Shown here piece after piece: positions 56,858-63,995 of a DNA stretch of 64,000 nucleotides. The stretch's first letter is position 1. The number at the start of each line of letters is the position of its first letter. The position numbers were made by a program, and so were the translations under genes. The notes beneath the pieces are model-generated. The model had not been told where the DNA came from and did no database searches. It saw nothing but the letters and a program-made list of their open reading frames with translations. Source of the stretch: Paragorgia papillata (Eukaryota; Cnidaria; Anthozoa; Scleralcyonacea; Coralliidae); NCBI GenBank assembly GCA_035771165.1, contig JAWNZC010000324.1, forward strand, positions 1,688,501-1,752,500. The letters are read 5' to 3'.

Positions 56858-56883
56858 GAAGTAAAATTTTAAGCAATATTAGT

Positions 56884-57381
56884 TCAACTGTTATTGGAAT
56901 CAACAGAACCGCCACTATTGTCATTTTCATCAATATTTTCATTACTTTGTACTGGAACATCTTTATTTAAACCTGGACTCTTATTCCACACATGTTTGGC
57001 AATAATGATGCCACCTGTTAATAATCCAATCATTGGAATATATGGCGAGATTTTTAGAACCAATGACCTAACATCATCACAGAAAAGTTTGTTTGATGAT
57101 AATTCAGCATCCAATTTCTCGTCATCTTGTACCAACTCCAACTGCTCCATCAACTCTGAAAATTTGGTAACAAGAGTCTCAGTTAACAGAGATGTCGTTT
57201 TTTCAAGTTGGACCCTATCATAATTTTGTTTAATTTTTTCAAGTTGACCCATTGAGGCCTTTTTCAAATACGCCTCTGTATACTTTATCTCCTTTTCGTA
57301 GGATAAGCGTATCAAGTTTTCCCTAAGATTTAAATCTTGCGATTCTTCAGGTTTTTCCATTTTTGCATATTCTGAATTCAT
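56884..57381 (-). CDS. Viral membrane protein with helical N-terminus (165 aa)
   Basis: Residues 1-115 are charged and strongly helical (KEIKYTEAYLKKASMGQLEK, LLTETLVTKFSELMEQLELV), likely coiled coil. One hydrophobic segment (ISPYIPMIGLLTGGIIIAKHVW, about residues 111-132) follows, and then a polar Asn/Asp/Ser tail (DENDNSGGSVDSNNS). The layout suggests a single-pass membrane protein of the particle or infected cell, although a fusion function cannot be claimed. It starts 10 bp after the stop of the 452-aa gene; the AATAAA before its ATG contains that stop codon (TAA). No family recognised. Confidence 0.72.
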   Translation of the reverse strand: MNSEYAKMEKPEESQDLNLRENLIRLSYEKEIKYTEAYLKKASMGQLEKIKQNYDRVQLEKTTSLLTETLVTKFSELMEQLELVQDDEKLDAELSSNKLFCDDVRSLVLKISPYIPMIGLLTGGIIIAKHVWNKSPGLNKDVPVQSNENIDENDNSGGSVDSNNS

Positions 57382-57391
57382 TTATATATGT

Positions 57392-58750
57392 TTATTTTTT
57401 ATAATTTTTGTATTCTGTGTAAACAAAATATGTCAAACCTATTGCAAGGACCCACAAATTCTTTGCCAACCATGCCAATCCTTTTGCTCCCCATGATAAT
57501 GCAGTTGCCAATATGCTCAAAATTGGTGCCAATACGGGCCAAGCAGCTTTCGCAATTTTTGCCAATGCTTTTCCCAATGCTCCTGTTGCCTTTGCTGTCG
57601 TTACAACAGCAGCTTTTCCAGCCAGTGCTACAGTTGTTATGATTCCAGCAATGGAAATGGCTATTGCTGCTGATACCCCCATGTTTTGTTTGGCCCAATC
57701 TTTAAATTTTTCGAATCTGGTTATGACATGATCTTCCATCATTTGTTCTGTTGCTTTTTCCTTTGGTTTTTCATTGTTTAACAACCTCATTTCTTCAGCC
57801 TTTACCCTGCACACATTTTCCATACCTTTGTAAAATTGCTTTACAGTGGGATTTTGTTCAGCATCACCTTTGTCTTTGTAAAGTTCTGCATTGGCTTCGG
57901 CAGCAACTTTGTTACCTTCTATGAATTCCCATTTTTCTTGTCCTTCTTGCTGACTAATTTGAGCAGTTTTGTCTTTTACTGTGCCAAAAAGATTACTAAG
58001 ATTGCTGTCATATTCTTTTTCCTTTGCATTTGCGAACAAGGTATCCATCAATATTGTCGCTTGGTCACCTAAATCCCTGGCAACCCCTTCTTGAACTGCT
58101 TCTGCGGCTTGTGGGCTTATATTAAGATCATCCTCTATTTTTCCAACTCCAGTTTTTGAATGTTCGGCCTTTGCTTCCTTTAACAGATCCTTAAATTTTA
58201 TAATTTTGTTTTCAACTGTTTTCCCTTTTCCTTTTGAAAAGTCAAATTCTCCGGTGTTAGCATCTTTAACAAGAACTAGTACATTTTCGAACTTGATCCC
58301 ATCACCCTCATATGTTTTTGGATCAAAGGAAAACGCACTATCTTTTAATAATTTTTTGCTTGCCTTGCCATCATTCCCAACTACTGTTTGTCTCAAATTT
58401 TTATAAAAGAATTCCTTCTTTTGCTTTGTAACATCCAAACTTTGTCTTCTTGACTCGTTTGCTATGAAGTCTTTCATTCGTTTCCGGAATAATTTTTCAG
58501 ACTCTTCTTTAAATCGTACAGGTTTTTTAGTAAGTCTTTCAATAATTTTCTCTCTTTCATCTCGGTCAACTAGTCTAGGATCATCAACCCCATAAACATT
58601 CTCAAACTCTTCAAAAAGATCGTCAAGCTCTTTAAAATAGGAGCTGTTAAAAGATTCTTCAAAAGTTCCACCAAAATTTGTTTCTGCTGTTCCTGTTTCA
58701 TCTTCTGGTATGTCAGACATTCCAAGATTAGTCATTCCAAAGTCATCCAT
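57392..58750 (-). CDS. Viral protein with C-terminal membrane segments (452 aa)
   Basis: Residues 1-50 are acidic (DIPEDETGTAETNFGGTFEE). About 60-340 are charged and helical, with KFKDLLKEAKAEHSK and repeated Ala/Glu helices. The C-terminal 100 residues are very hydrophobic: GVSAAIAISIAGIITTVALA (about 355-374), a Lys/Ala-rich amphipathic stretch (GKALAKIAKAAWPVLAPILS), and LAKNLWVLAIGLTYFVY (about 427-443), ending in a basic YKNYKK. This suggests two or three membrane helices or a membrane-active tail. It is located between integrase and the 165-aa membrane protein. A virion membrane or internal-membrane role is an inference. Start ATG follows GATAAACA. Confidence 0.75.
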   Translation of the reverse strand: MDDFGMTNLGMSDIPEDETGTAETNFGGTFEESFNSSYFKELDDLFEEFENVYGVDDPRLVDRDEREKIIERLTKKPVRFKEESEKLFRKRMKDFIANESRRQSLDVTKQKKEFFYKNLRQTVVGNDGKASKKLLKDSAFSFDPKTYEGDGIKFENVLVLVKDANTGEFDFSKGKGKTVENKIIKFKDLLKEAKAEHSKTGVGKIEDDLNISPQAAEAVQEGVARDLGDQATILMDTLFANAKEKEYDSNLSNLFGTVKDKTAQISQQEGQEKWEFIEGNKVAAEANAELYKDKGDAEQNPTVKQFYKGMENVCRVKAEEMRLLNNEKPKEKATEQMMEDHVITRFEKFKDWAKQNMGVSAAIAISIAGIITTVALAGKAAVVTTAKATGALGKALAKIAKAAWPVLAPILSILATALSWGAKGLAWLAKNLWVLAIGLTYFVYTEYKNYKK

Positions 58751-58770
58751 TGTTTATCTTGGCATTTTTT

Positions 58771-59742
58771 TTAATTCTGTTCCCCAACAACTTTAACCAA
58801 CTCCTCACCATAGAATTTTCCCATAATGTCCTCCTCCTTATCCCGAATTCTGTACATGACAGGAACTCCCCTGAAAACCGCCGACACAGTAAAAATTTCA
58901 TTTGTAAAATTTGGATCATAACCTTTTGCAAAGTTTTTTCTATATTTTTGGATTCTAACACGATCCCCAATTTTGAATTTTGGGTTTACTTGGGATTCTA
59001 ATGGTGGGATCCCATATAGTGTAAGAAAAACTTTGGATTGGTTTTCATCATTAACATCTTTTGGTTTCATTTTAATAGTGCTGTGGATGGTGTTGTTGTA
59101 ACTTCCCACAAATTTGTCAAGATTATTTAACCACTCCTTGTTTCCTTTAAAAGTAAAAAATTTCCACATTCTGGTTTTCAAAGTTCTGTTAAATCTTTCC
59201 ACAAGTGCAGCCTTTCTGTGGGATCTGGATGAAAAATATTCTATGTTTAAAGATTTCAAAAGAGTTTTTACACCAACATTGTAAAACTCCTTCCCCTCGT
59301 CAAACTGGACTGTTTCTGGATATTTGCCAAATCTTTTCTTAAATTCTTCCAACATTTTGCTAACACCTGGTACCATAGCAACAGTACTCTTTCTTTTAAC
59401 AGGAACTGCGAAACCAAATCTTGACAAAATTTCAATACCTGTCAATATCCACTTTTGGTCATTATTTTCAGAACCAAATTTCGCCATATCCACCAGGTCC
59501 ATTTGCATCTGGTCGGCAAGATTTTTAACAAATGTTTTTTGATATCTTCTTGGTTTTCTTATAGGTTTGTGCAATGTAAATACCTTCTGGCTGTGTAACC
59601 ATTCTCTAACCAGTTTTCGAGTTATTGAAGGGTTTTCTTTTACGGCAGCTTGGTAAAGTTTTTCCATAGATTGGTAACCTGTTACAGGATTGTAGTAAAT
59701 GTCTCGAAGTTCAAGATCAATAAGTAAAAGTTCATCTTCCAT
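58771..59742 (-). CDS. int: Retroviral-type (rve) integrase (323 aa)
   Basis: Joins element DNA ends to host DNA. Residues 1-65 form the N-terminal helical region typical of Polinton integrases (EKLYQAAVKENPSITRKLVREW, shown by helices without a full HHCC finger). The catalytic core has Asp82 (QMDLVDM), Asp148 (VQFDEGKEFYN) and Glu182 (KAALVERFNRTLK), with 33 residues between the second Asp and the Glu. NNTIHSTIKMKP (about 215-226) is the usual core-end motif. About 255-315 is an SH3/chromodomain-like C-terminus (FKIGDRVRIQKYR, YGEELVKV). All catalytic residues are present. It expects AG...CT ends and 6-bp target duplications, as seen for element B. It is divergent from the 405-aa gene across 54 bp. 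Confidence 0.94.
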   Translation of the reverse strand: MEDELLLIDLELRDIYYNPVTGYQSMEKLYQAAVKENPSITRKLVREWLHSQKVFTLHKPIRKPRRYQKTFVKNLADQMQMDLVDMAKFGSENNDQKWILTGIEILSRFGFAVPVKRKSTVAMVPGVSKMLEEFKKRFGKYPETVQFDEGKEFYNVGVKTLLKSLNIEYFSSRSHRKAALVERFNRTLKTRMWKFFTFKGNKEWLNNLDKFVGSYNNTIHSTIKMKPKDVNDENQSKVFLTLYGIPPLESQVNPKFKIGDRVRIQKYRKNFAKGYDPNFTNEIFTVSAVFRGVPVMYRIRDKEEDIMGKFYGEELVKVVGEQN

Positions 59743-59796
59743 TTTTATTTCAAAAGATTTTTCAAATATTTGCCAATCTTTTTACCAAAATAAACA
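59743..59796. promoter_or_regulatory. Divergent promoter between integrase and the 405-aa gene
   Basis: 54 bp, almost all A/T. AATAAAAATG precedes the integrase start and AATAAACAATG the rightward start. No co-oriented gene lies upstream of either, so the AATAAA motif here must act as promoter or leader rather than as poly(A) signal. Confidence 0.5.
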
Positions 59797-61014
59797 ATGA
59801 CAGAATCTAAAAATTGGCCAGAAGAGTGGAATGTTTTTGGTACAGTCCAAAATTTTTCCAAACAGAAAAAGGCTTCTGTAAATTTAAACACACTAACAAT
59901 ATTTACAAATGAGAAGAATAATTTCATTGTAAATTTGAATCCAATCGATTTAACATTTCAGCAACCATTGAAAACAAGGAACCCAAACATAAATGATTTC
60001 ATCACTATTCCATATTTTACAGCCATTGCTGCCAGTTATGTTGCAAGCTACTTGTGCGGTATTTCTAACAAGCATTTCCAAAATAATTTTAAAAGATTTA
60101 GGTCTTCTTTTTTAACAAGCGTTGTTAATTACCACTATGTTTTTCAGGTAAGGAGATTCTTAAAACATCCAGACAAACTTAGAAGATTTTTGACAGCAGA
60201 TATCATAAAAATTTTGCAACACAATCCCAACGATGTTTGGGTAAAGAAAATAAGCAACTCAACACAGGATGCGAAGGAATTTACACAAGACATGAAAGAC
60301 CTTGGTTACGAAGTTAGATATGTAAATTTAACAAAAGAAAGTTATGGAAGAGTCAACACTTATGAGGAATTGGTTTCAGCTGGTTCCAGGCATCCCGATG
60401 ATTTTAAACATTTCGTTCCCAAAGATTCCAATGGGTTGACACTGCTTGGTCAAAAATTATTCCAACAATCCCTAGAATCTTTTGTGTATTGTGTTTTGGG
60501 AGCCCAGGCAAAGACGAGGTGGGTTATTGTTGGTGAGGGGGCTAAAAGTTTGCAAACACAAGAAGTGTTTAAAAAGTTAATGAAGGATACAATAGCACAG
60601 GATGACATTACTGTTTCCATTTCAAATATGAGGCAAGCCATCAAATCCACAAATGTTGTTCTAAATTTTGCAATAAGTCCTGGTTTAATTTTAATTCCGT
60701 CAGACATGAGAATTCTTGTTAACCCAATTAAAGGATTCAATAATATTCTTACCTTGGCAACAAAAGAAATGACTCTTGGACTTAACAGACATTTAAATGT
60801 TGGCAAATCTTTAAAACCAGTTATAAAATTCCCTGAAAAACCTATTGAAACTATTGATGATGTTGTTAAAATTAATGAAAGAAAATATAAGCCCGGAATA
60901 TTTAAACCAGAAATTAAAGAAAATAATGATGATGATAACAGATTGCCAGAAGTTTTTGGGGCTTCAATCGGGGCAGTTTTCTTGGTATTTAAAGGAATGT
61001 CAAGATTGATCTAA
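59797..61014 (+). CDS. Orphan viral protein (405 aa)
   Basis: Intact ORF, first of a rightward pair. The N-terminal third is mixed, with hydrophobic patches (AIAASYVASYLCGI, about residues 72-85). The middle is rich in basic helices (VRRFLKHPDKLRRFL, about 116-130) and contains AKTRWVIVGEGAKSL. The C-terminus is acidic (KENNDDDNRLPE), then a short hydrophobic end (VFGASIGAVFLVFKGMSRLI). I do not recognise the family. By size and position it could be a structural or DNA-processing protein, but I see neither the jelly-roll pattern of a major capsid protein nor any catalytic motif. Start after AATAAAC. The gap to the next gene is 10 bp. Confidence 0.75.
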   Translation: MTESKNWPEEWNVFGTVQNFSKQKKASVNLNTLTIFTNEKNNFIVNLNPIDLTFQQPLKTRNPNINDFITIPYFTAIAASYVASYLCGISNKHFQNNFKRFRSSFLTSVVNYHYVFQVRRFLKHPDKLRRFLTADIIKILQHNPNDVWVKKISNSTQDAKEFTQDMKDLGYEVRYVNLTKESYGRVNTYEELVSAGSRHPDDFKHFVPKDSNGLTLLGQKLFQQSLESFVYCVLGAQAKTRWVIVGEGAKSLQTQEVFKKLMKDTIAQDDITVSISNMRQAIKSTNVVLNFAISPGLILIPSDMRILVNPIKGFNNILTLATKEMTLGLNRHLNVGKSLKPVIKFPEKPIETIDDVVKINERKYKPGIFKPEIKENNDDDNRLPEVFGASIGAVFLVFKGMSRLI

Positions 61015-61024
61015 AATAAAAGAA

Positions 61025-61690
61025 ATGCAAAGATCAAAAGAAACCAAATTTCAATATTTAGATTTTTTTGGAAACCCAATCATTGAAGCCAAGGAAGTTC
61101 CAAAAGATTTTAATGAAAGTCTTCTAGAACTTGAAACTCTTAAAAACAAAAGCAGTTGTTGTAGGGTACAAAAGGAAGAAATTGAAGGATTCATAATTTG
61201 TGGAAAATGTGGTATGGAGTTGGAACAGCTGCTTGCTTACAACCATAGAGAACGAAACTTATCACCACAACTTAAAAATTATAAAAAAATGTTTTGGAAA
61301 TTATTTTCAAAGGAGAATGAAATTATTGGTTATGAGATCATGAAATTCTTTTTAAAAACAAAGGATCGTCTCAAAGGTTTGGGTTTGGTCTCAGACAAAA
61401 ATTTTAGTGTAAAATTTATCATGTCCATTATTTTGGGAATTTGCAAAAGAGAAGATCTTTTAAAAAAAATGAAGAAACCATCTCTGGCAGAACTAAAAAC
61501 GTTTGATGAAATAAAATATATTTTAAACTTTTCATCCAATGACAATGCTTACAGACCATACCAAACAGGATTTAAAATGTTTGGAACTGCTCTTAGTGTC
61601 GAAAATGTTCTAAAAATTGAAGAAATGAGCGGCATCAGGGTGTGTAAGGAGCTTACAAAATTAATCAAAGAAGGGGAAACAAGTCTTTAA
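61025..61690 (+). CDS. Zinc-ribbon protein, possibly TFIIB-like (221 aa)
   Basis: Residues 45-62 contain CC (45, 46) and CGKC (59-62) in the context KSSCCRVQKEEIEGFIICGK, followed by the segment CGMELEQLL. The order of a Cys pair, about 12 residues with Glu/Gly, then C-G-x-C-G-M-E/V-hydrophobic resembles the N-terminal zinc ribbon of TFIIB and of the TFIIB-like factors of large DNA viruses. The rest (about 85-221) is all helical, e.g. FSVKFIMSIILGICKREDLL, compatible with a cyclin-like domain. If correct it would be a viral transcription factor. Only the ribbon is visible evidence; a small unrelated zinc protein is possible. Start after AATAAAAGAA. Confidence 0.62.
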   Translation: MQRSKETKFQYLDFFGNPIIEAKEVPKDFNESLLELETLKNKSSCCRVQKEEIEGFIICGKCGMELEQLLAYNHRERNLSPQLKNYKKMFWKLFSKENEIIGYEIMKFFLKTKDRLKGLGLVSDKNFSVKFIMSIILGICKREDLLKKMKKPSLAELKTFDEIKYILNFSSNDNAYRPYQTGFKMFGTALSVENVLKIEEMSGIRVCKELTKLIKEGETSL

Positions 61691-61725
61691 AAATTTGAAA
61701 ACTTTCATTTAAAACTTTTGAAAAC

Positions 61726-61747
61726 TTATAACAAAATTTTGTTATAA
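61726..61747. terminator. Perfect 22-bp palindrome between convergent genes
   Basis: TTATAACAAAA joined to its exact complement, followed by a T-run. It lies between stop codons of the 221-aa (+) and 133-aa (-) genes. The same 22 bases occur at 62,475-62,496. Confidence 0.65.
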
Positions 61748-61759
61748 TTTTTTAGATAT

Positions 61760-62161
61760 TTAAACAACAACAGCCAACAACCAACCAGCACCAGCCCCAA
61801 GAAGTGTTACAGTAATGGTCATATATTTTTGCATTTCATCACTTGGTTGGTAATAATCTTCAAGTTTTGGTTCCACTGGTTTTTCTTCTTGGATCATCTC
61901 ATGGAGTTGTTGAAAAGCTTTTGATGTTACTCCCATGTCATAATTTGCGTCCCGGATTTCATCTTGGAGTTGTCTAATTTTGTCCTTTCTTTTAATTTCA
62001 TTTTCAAAGAATCTTTCTTTGTCTTTTTGAAGTCTTTCTGTTGCTAAATTGTGTCTTTTTGCTTCGTCAGCATAACCGTGTTTGTTAAATGACTGGAACA
62101 AATATCCAGCACCAGCAAAGGCAACTGCGTTAAATAATCCTCCTGCTATCATTGATGCCAT
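61760..62161 (-). CDS. Viral membrane protein with central coiled coil (133 aa)
   Basis: Hydrophobic N-terminus (MIAGGLFNAVAFAGAGYLF, residues 4-22), a charged central helix (ERLQKDKERFFENEIKRKDK, about 42-61), a Pro-rich hinge (EEKPVEPKLEDYYQPS), and a C-terminal hydrophobic helix (ITVTLLGAGAGWLLAVVV, about 116-133). Similar small proteins with hydrophobic ends and the EPKL-x-D-x-Y-x-PS hinge recur, as I remember, in Polinton-like elements of cnidarians; this was not searched. It probably sits in a membrane of the particle. Start: AATAAATG. It is convergent with the 221-aa gene. Confidence 0.78.
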   Translation of the reverse strand: MASMIAGGLFNAVAFAGAGYLFQSFNKHGYADEAKRHNLATERLQKDKERFFENEIKRKDKIRQLQDEIRDANYDMGVTSKAFQQLHEMIQEEKPVEPKLEDYYQPSDEMQKYMTITVTLLGAGAGWLLAVVV

Positions 62162-62221
62162 TTATTTAAAAGTTTTTACCAAGTTTTTGGGTTTGTTAGG
62201 ACTCCCAATTTTAAAATTTTT

Positions 62222-62452
62222 TTATAATTTCTTTGGATCCACATTTTTGGGTATGTATCCCTTGTCCTGTGCCATTTTTACCACAAATAATCCTCCAGCA
62301 ACTGCAAGCCCAAGTTTTGCTGTTTCTTTAATACTTGCTGGGGCTGCTAAAGATTGTCCTGTTAATTTTTTGACAACCATACTAACTCCAACTGCACCAA
62401 CAGTTATCAAAGCTGCTTCGTACAGTTCATTTACAACCTCGTTCTTATTCAT
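62222..62452 (-). CDS. Small two-helix membrane protein (76 aa)
   Basis: Two hydrophobic helices (AALITVGAVGVSMVVKKL, about residues 13-30; AKLGLAVAGGLFVVKMA, about 45-61) are joined by a short basic/Pro loop, and the end is basic (GYIPKNVDPKKL). It lies between the 133-aa and 60-aa genes in the same direction and starts in AATAAATG. Probably a minor membrane or virion component; no named family. Intact. Confidence 0.75.
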   Translation of the reverse strand: MNKNEVVNELYEAALITVGAVGVSMVVKKLTGQSLAAPASIKETAKLGLAVAGGLFVVKMAQDKGYIPKNVDPKKL

Positions 62453-62474
62453 TTATTAATATATTAAAAAAAAT

Positions 62475-62496
62475 TTATAACAAAATTTTGTTATAA
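62475..62496. terminator. Second copy of the 22-bp palindrome
   Basis: Identical to 61,726-61,747. It lies 16-37 bp downstream of the 60-aa gene (minus strand) and just upstream of the 76-aa gene, so it sits at a transcript 3' end in both cases. Confidence 0.62.
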
Positions 62497-62511
62497 TTTT
62501 TCAGAAAAGTT

Positions 62512-62694
62512 TTAGAATATTTTTAGGATTTCAATTACTTTTACATAATTCTTTAAAGCAGCTATCAAATTTTTTACAACCACCTTCAAGTTTGTCAAAT
62601 TTTGGTCTTTGTCGTTTTTGAGAATTAATTCCAATCTTACCAAATAATTTAACAAATCTCTGCTAGAATTATATTTATCAATGTCAATAATCAT
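62512..62694 (-). CDS. Small hypothetical viral protein (60 aa)
   Basis: Predicted helical throughout (SSRDLLNYLVRLELILKNDK, then LKVVVKNLIAALKNYVKVIE), Lys/Asn/Leu-rich, without a clear membrane segment. It starts eight bases after the stop of the 215-aa gene in the same direction, with AATAAAAG before ATG, and is followed by the palindrome at 62,475. The shared signals support a real gene. No family recognised. Confidence 0.6.
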   Translation of the reverse strand: MIIDIDKYNSSRDLLNYLVRLELILKNDKDQNLTNLKVVVKNLIAALKNYVKVIEILKIF

Positions 62695-62701
62695 CTTTTA
62701 T

Positions 62702-63349
62702 TTATGGAGTCTCATAATTCTGTGGACATAAGAAAATCTCGAGAAGGATGTCGCCAACATTGTGGTCAACTTTAAATTTAAGTTCGTTGTAGACACCATT
62801 GTCCAACATTGCCTCAGAATTAATGTTTGCAAATTTTTCCACTGACCCTTTCAACAATTGTCTTGTTGTAATTGGAAGCACTGCAGCTGTTCTGTCTCGT
62901 TTTCCTGAAAATGATGTCCTGGTTCCATCAATCATCTCGCAAGATATACAGACAAATCTCATCCCAAGATTTATATTGACTGTTTTTGGGCTGACAAGAT
63001 TTGCTCCTCCCCTAATTACTGTTGTCTCTGGATATCCTAGCAAAGGACCAAGTTTCAACAGGGAAAGATTTCTTGTTGGGAATAATCTAATTTTACAACT
63101 ATATGGGAGTAATTCTGACTTTATTTCATTTTCCTTTAAAACCCTCATAATCATACCAACAGTCCAATAACCATTGTAAAAGCTAATTTTTTTGGTTCCA
63201 TGCATAACAAAAGTTGGACTTGTCAAATTATTGTAATCCCAAAAAACTGTTGCATCCTTAACCATTAGTTTGGTGTCCTCAATGATCAAAGGATCTTCAA
63301 ATTTAATTGTTGTTTCTCCGTTTTTCAACAAAATTCTTAGGTTCCTCAT
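62702..63349 (-). CDS. Probable minor capsid/penton-like virion protein (215 aa)
   Basis: Mixed beta-strand-rich protein without membrane segments. Visible blocks are ILLKNGETTIKFEDPLIIED (N-terminal strands), FYNGYWTVGMIMRVL, KLGPLLGYPETTVI (about residues 100-113), and a C-terminal region of alternating strands (INLGMRFVCISCEMIDGTRT, VLPITTRQLLKGSVEKFANI, YNELKFKVDHNVGDILLEIF). The strand-rich layout and position next to the packaging ATPase suggest a jelly-roll minor virion protein such as a penton analogue. This is structural reasoning only. It starts in AATAAATG, 16 bp after the ATPase stop. A non-capsid function cannot be excluded. Confidence 0.6.
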   Translation of the reverse strand: MRNLRILLKNGETTIKFEDPLIIEDTKLMVKDATVFWDYNNLTSPTFVMHGTKKISFYNGYWTVGMIMRVLKENEIKSELLPYSCKIRLFPTRNLSLLKLGPLLGYPETTVIRGGANLVSPKTVNINLGMRFVCISCEMIDGTRTSFSGKRDRTAAVLPITTRQLLKGSVEKFANINSEAMLDNGVYNELKFKVDHNVGDILLEIFLCPQNYETP

Positions 63350-63365
63350 TTATTGTTCTTGGTCT

Positions 63366-63995
63366 TCAAAAATTTATTAAGTTTTCCCCAAATGGTTCAA
63401 CTATTTTGTGGTCATAAGGATGGATTAAATTAATCTCCAATTTTGAATATTTTTTGGATTTTAAAGTCTCTTTTATTCTCTTTTCTTCTTCTTTTGGAAT
63501 ATCCAAATAATCATCTAAAATTACTTGCATATCCTTTCTGTTAGGGTTGTAAAAGGTAACCAGTTTTGAAATATTCTCTCGATATGGTTTTGCAATGCTT
63601 GTCAACTGCTGGGTAACAACTATTGTACTAATATTCATATGTCTTGCACCAAAACCAAGTTTTACCAATTCGCTGGTTCTGTTTTTGACACTCTGTCCAG
63701 AAGCACAGTCATCCAAAATAATGAGACTTGGTGTTCCTTTACAATAATCAACAACATATTTTAAGAAATCTTCTGACTCATCTTGGTCGCATGGAATTAC
63801 AAAAAATCTTGGATCATGTAAATGTTCCCATTCCAAATATGTTTTGTTCCATACAAAAGTTGGACATATTAAAACTATATTTTCAAATTTTTTTTTATAA
63901 TTTTCTTCTAAATTTTTTAAAAGATAATGAGTCTTTCCACAACTCGTCATTCCAACAATGATTATATTGAATGGTTTTGGGTCTTCAGTTTCCAT
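63366..63995 (-). CDS. A32/FtsK-HerA-type DNA packaging ATPase (209 aa)
   Basis: Packages genome DNA into capsids using ATP. Walker A GMTSCGKT is at residues 15-22 (preceded by FNIIIV). Walker B SLIILDDC is at 90-97 (PSLIILDD with acidic pair). A VVTQQL motif (sensor/motif III position) at about 125-130 follows the GFGARHMNIST segment. The length is near that of poxvirus A32-like and Polinton ATPases, which are short. All ATPase residues are intact. The start codon lies five bases from the right edge, in AATAAATG; an in-frame extension beyond the window is unlikely because TAA lies within the motif. It is the first gene of a run with the 215- and 60-aa genes. Confidence 0.93.
   Translation of the reverse strand: METEDPKPFNIIIVGMTSCGKTHYLLKNLEENYKKKFENIVLICPTFVWNKTYLEWEHLHDPRFFVIPCDQDESEDFLKYVVDYCKGTPSLIILDDCASGQSVKNRTSELVKLGFGARHMNISTIVVTQQLTSIAKPYRENISKLVTFYNPNRKDMQVILDDYLDIPKEEEKRIKETLKSKKYSKLEINLIHPYDHKIVEPFGENLINF

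Noticed and set aside
59797..61014. 405-aa protein as the major capsid protein
   Set aside because: No double jelly-roll strand pattern is evident and it has long basic helices; capsid identity could not be supported from sequence alone.
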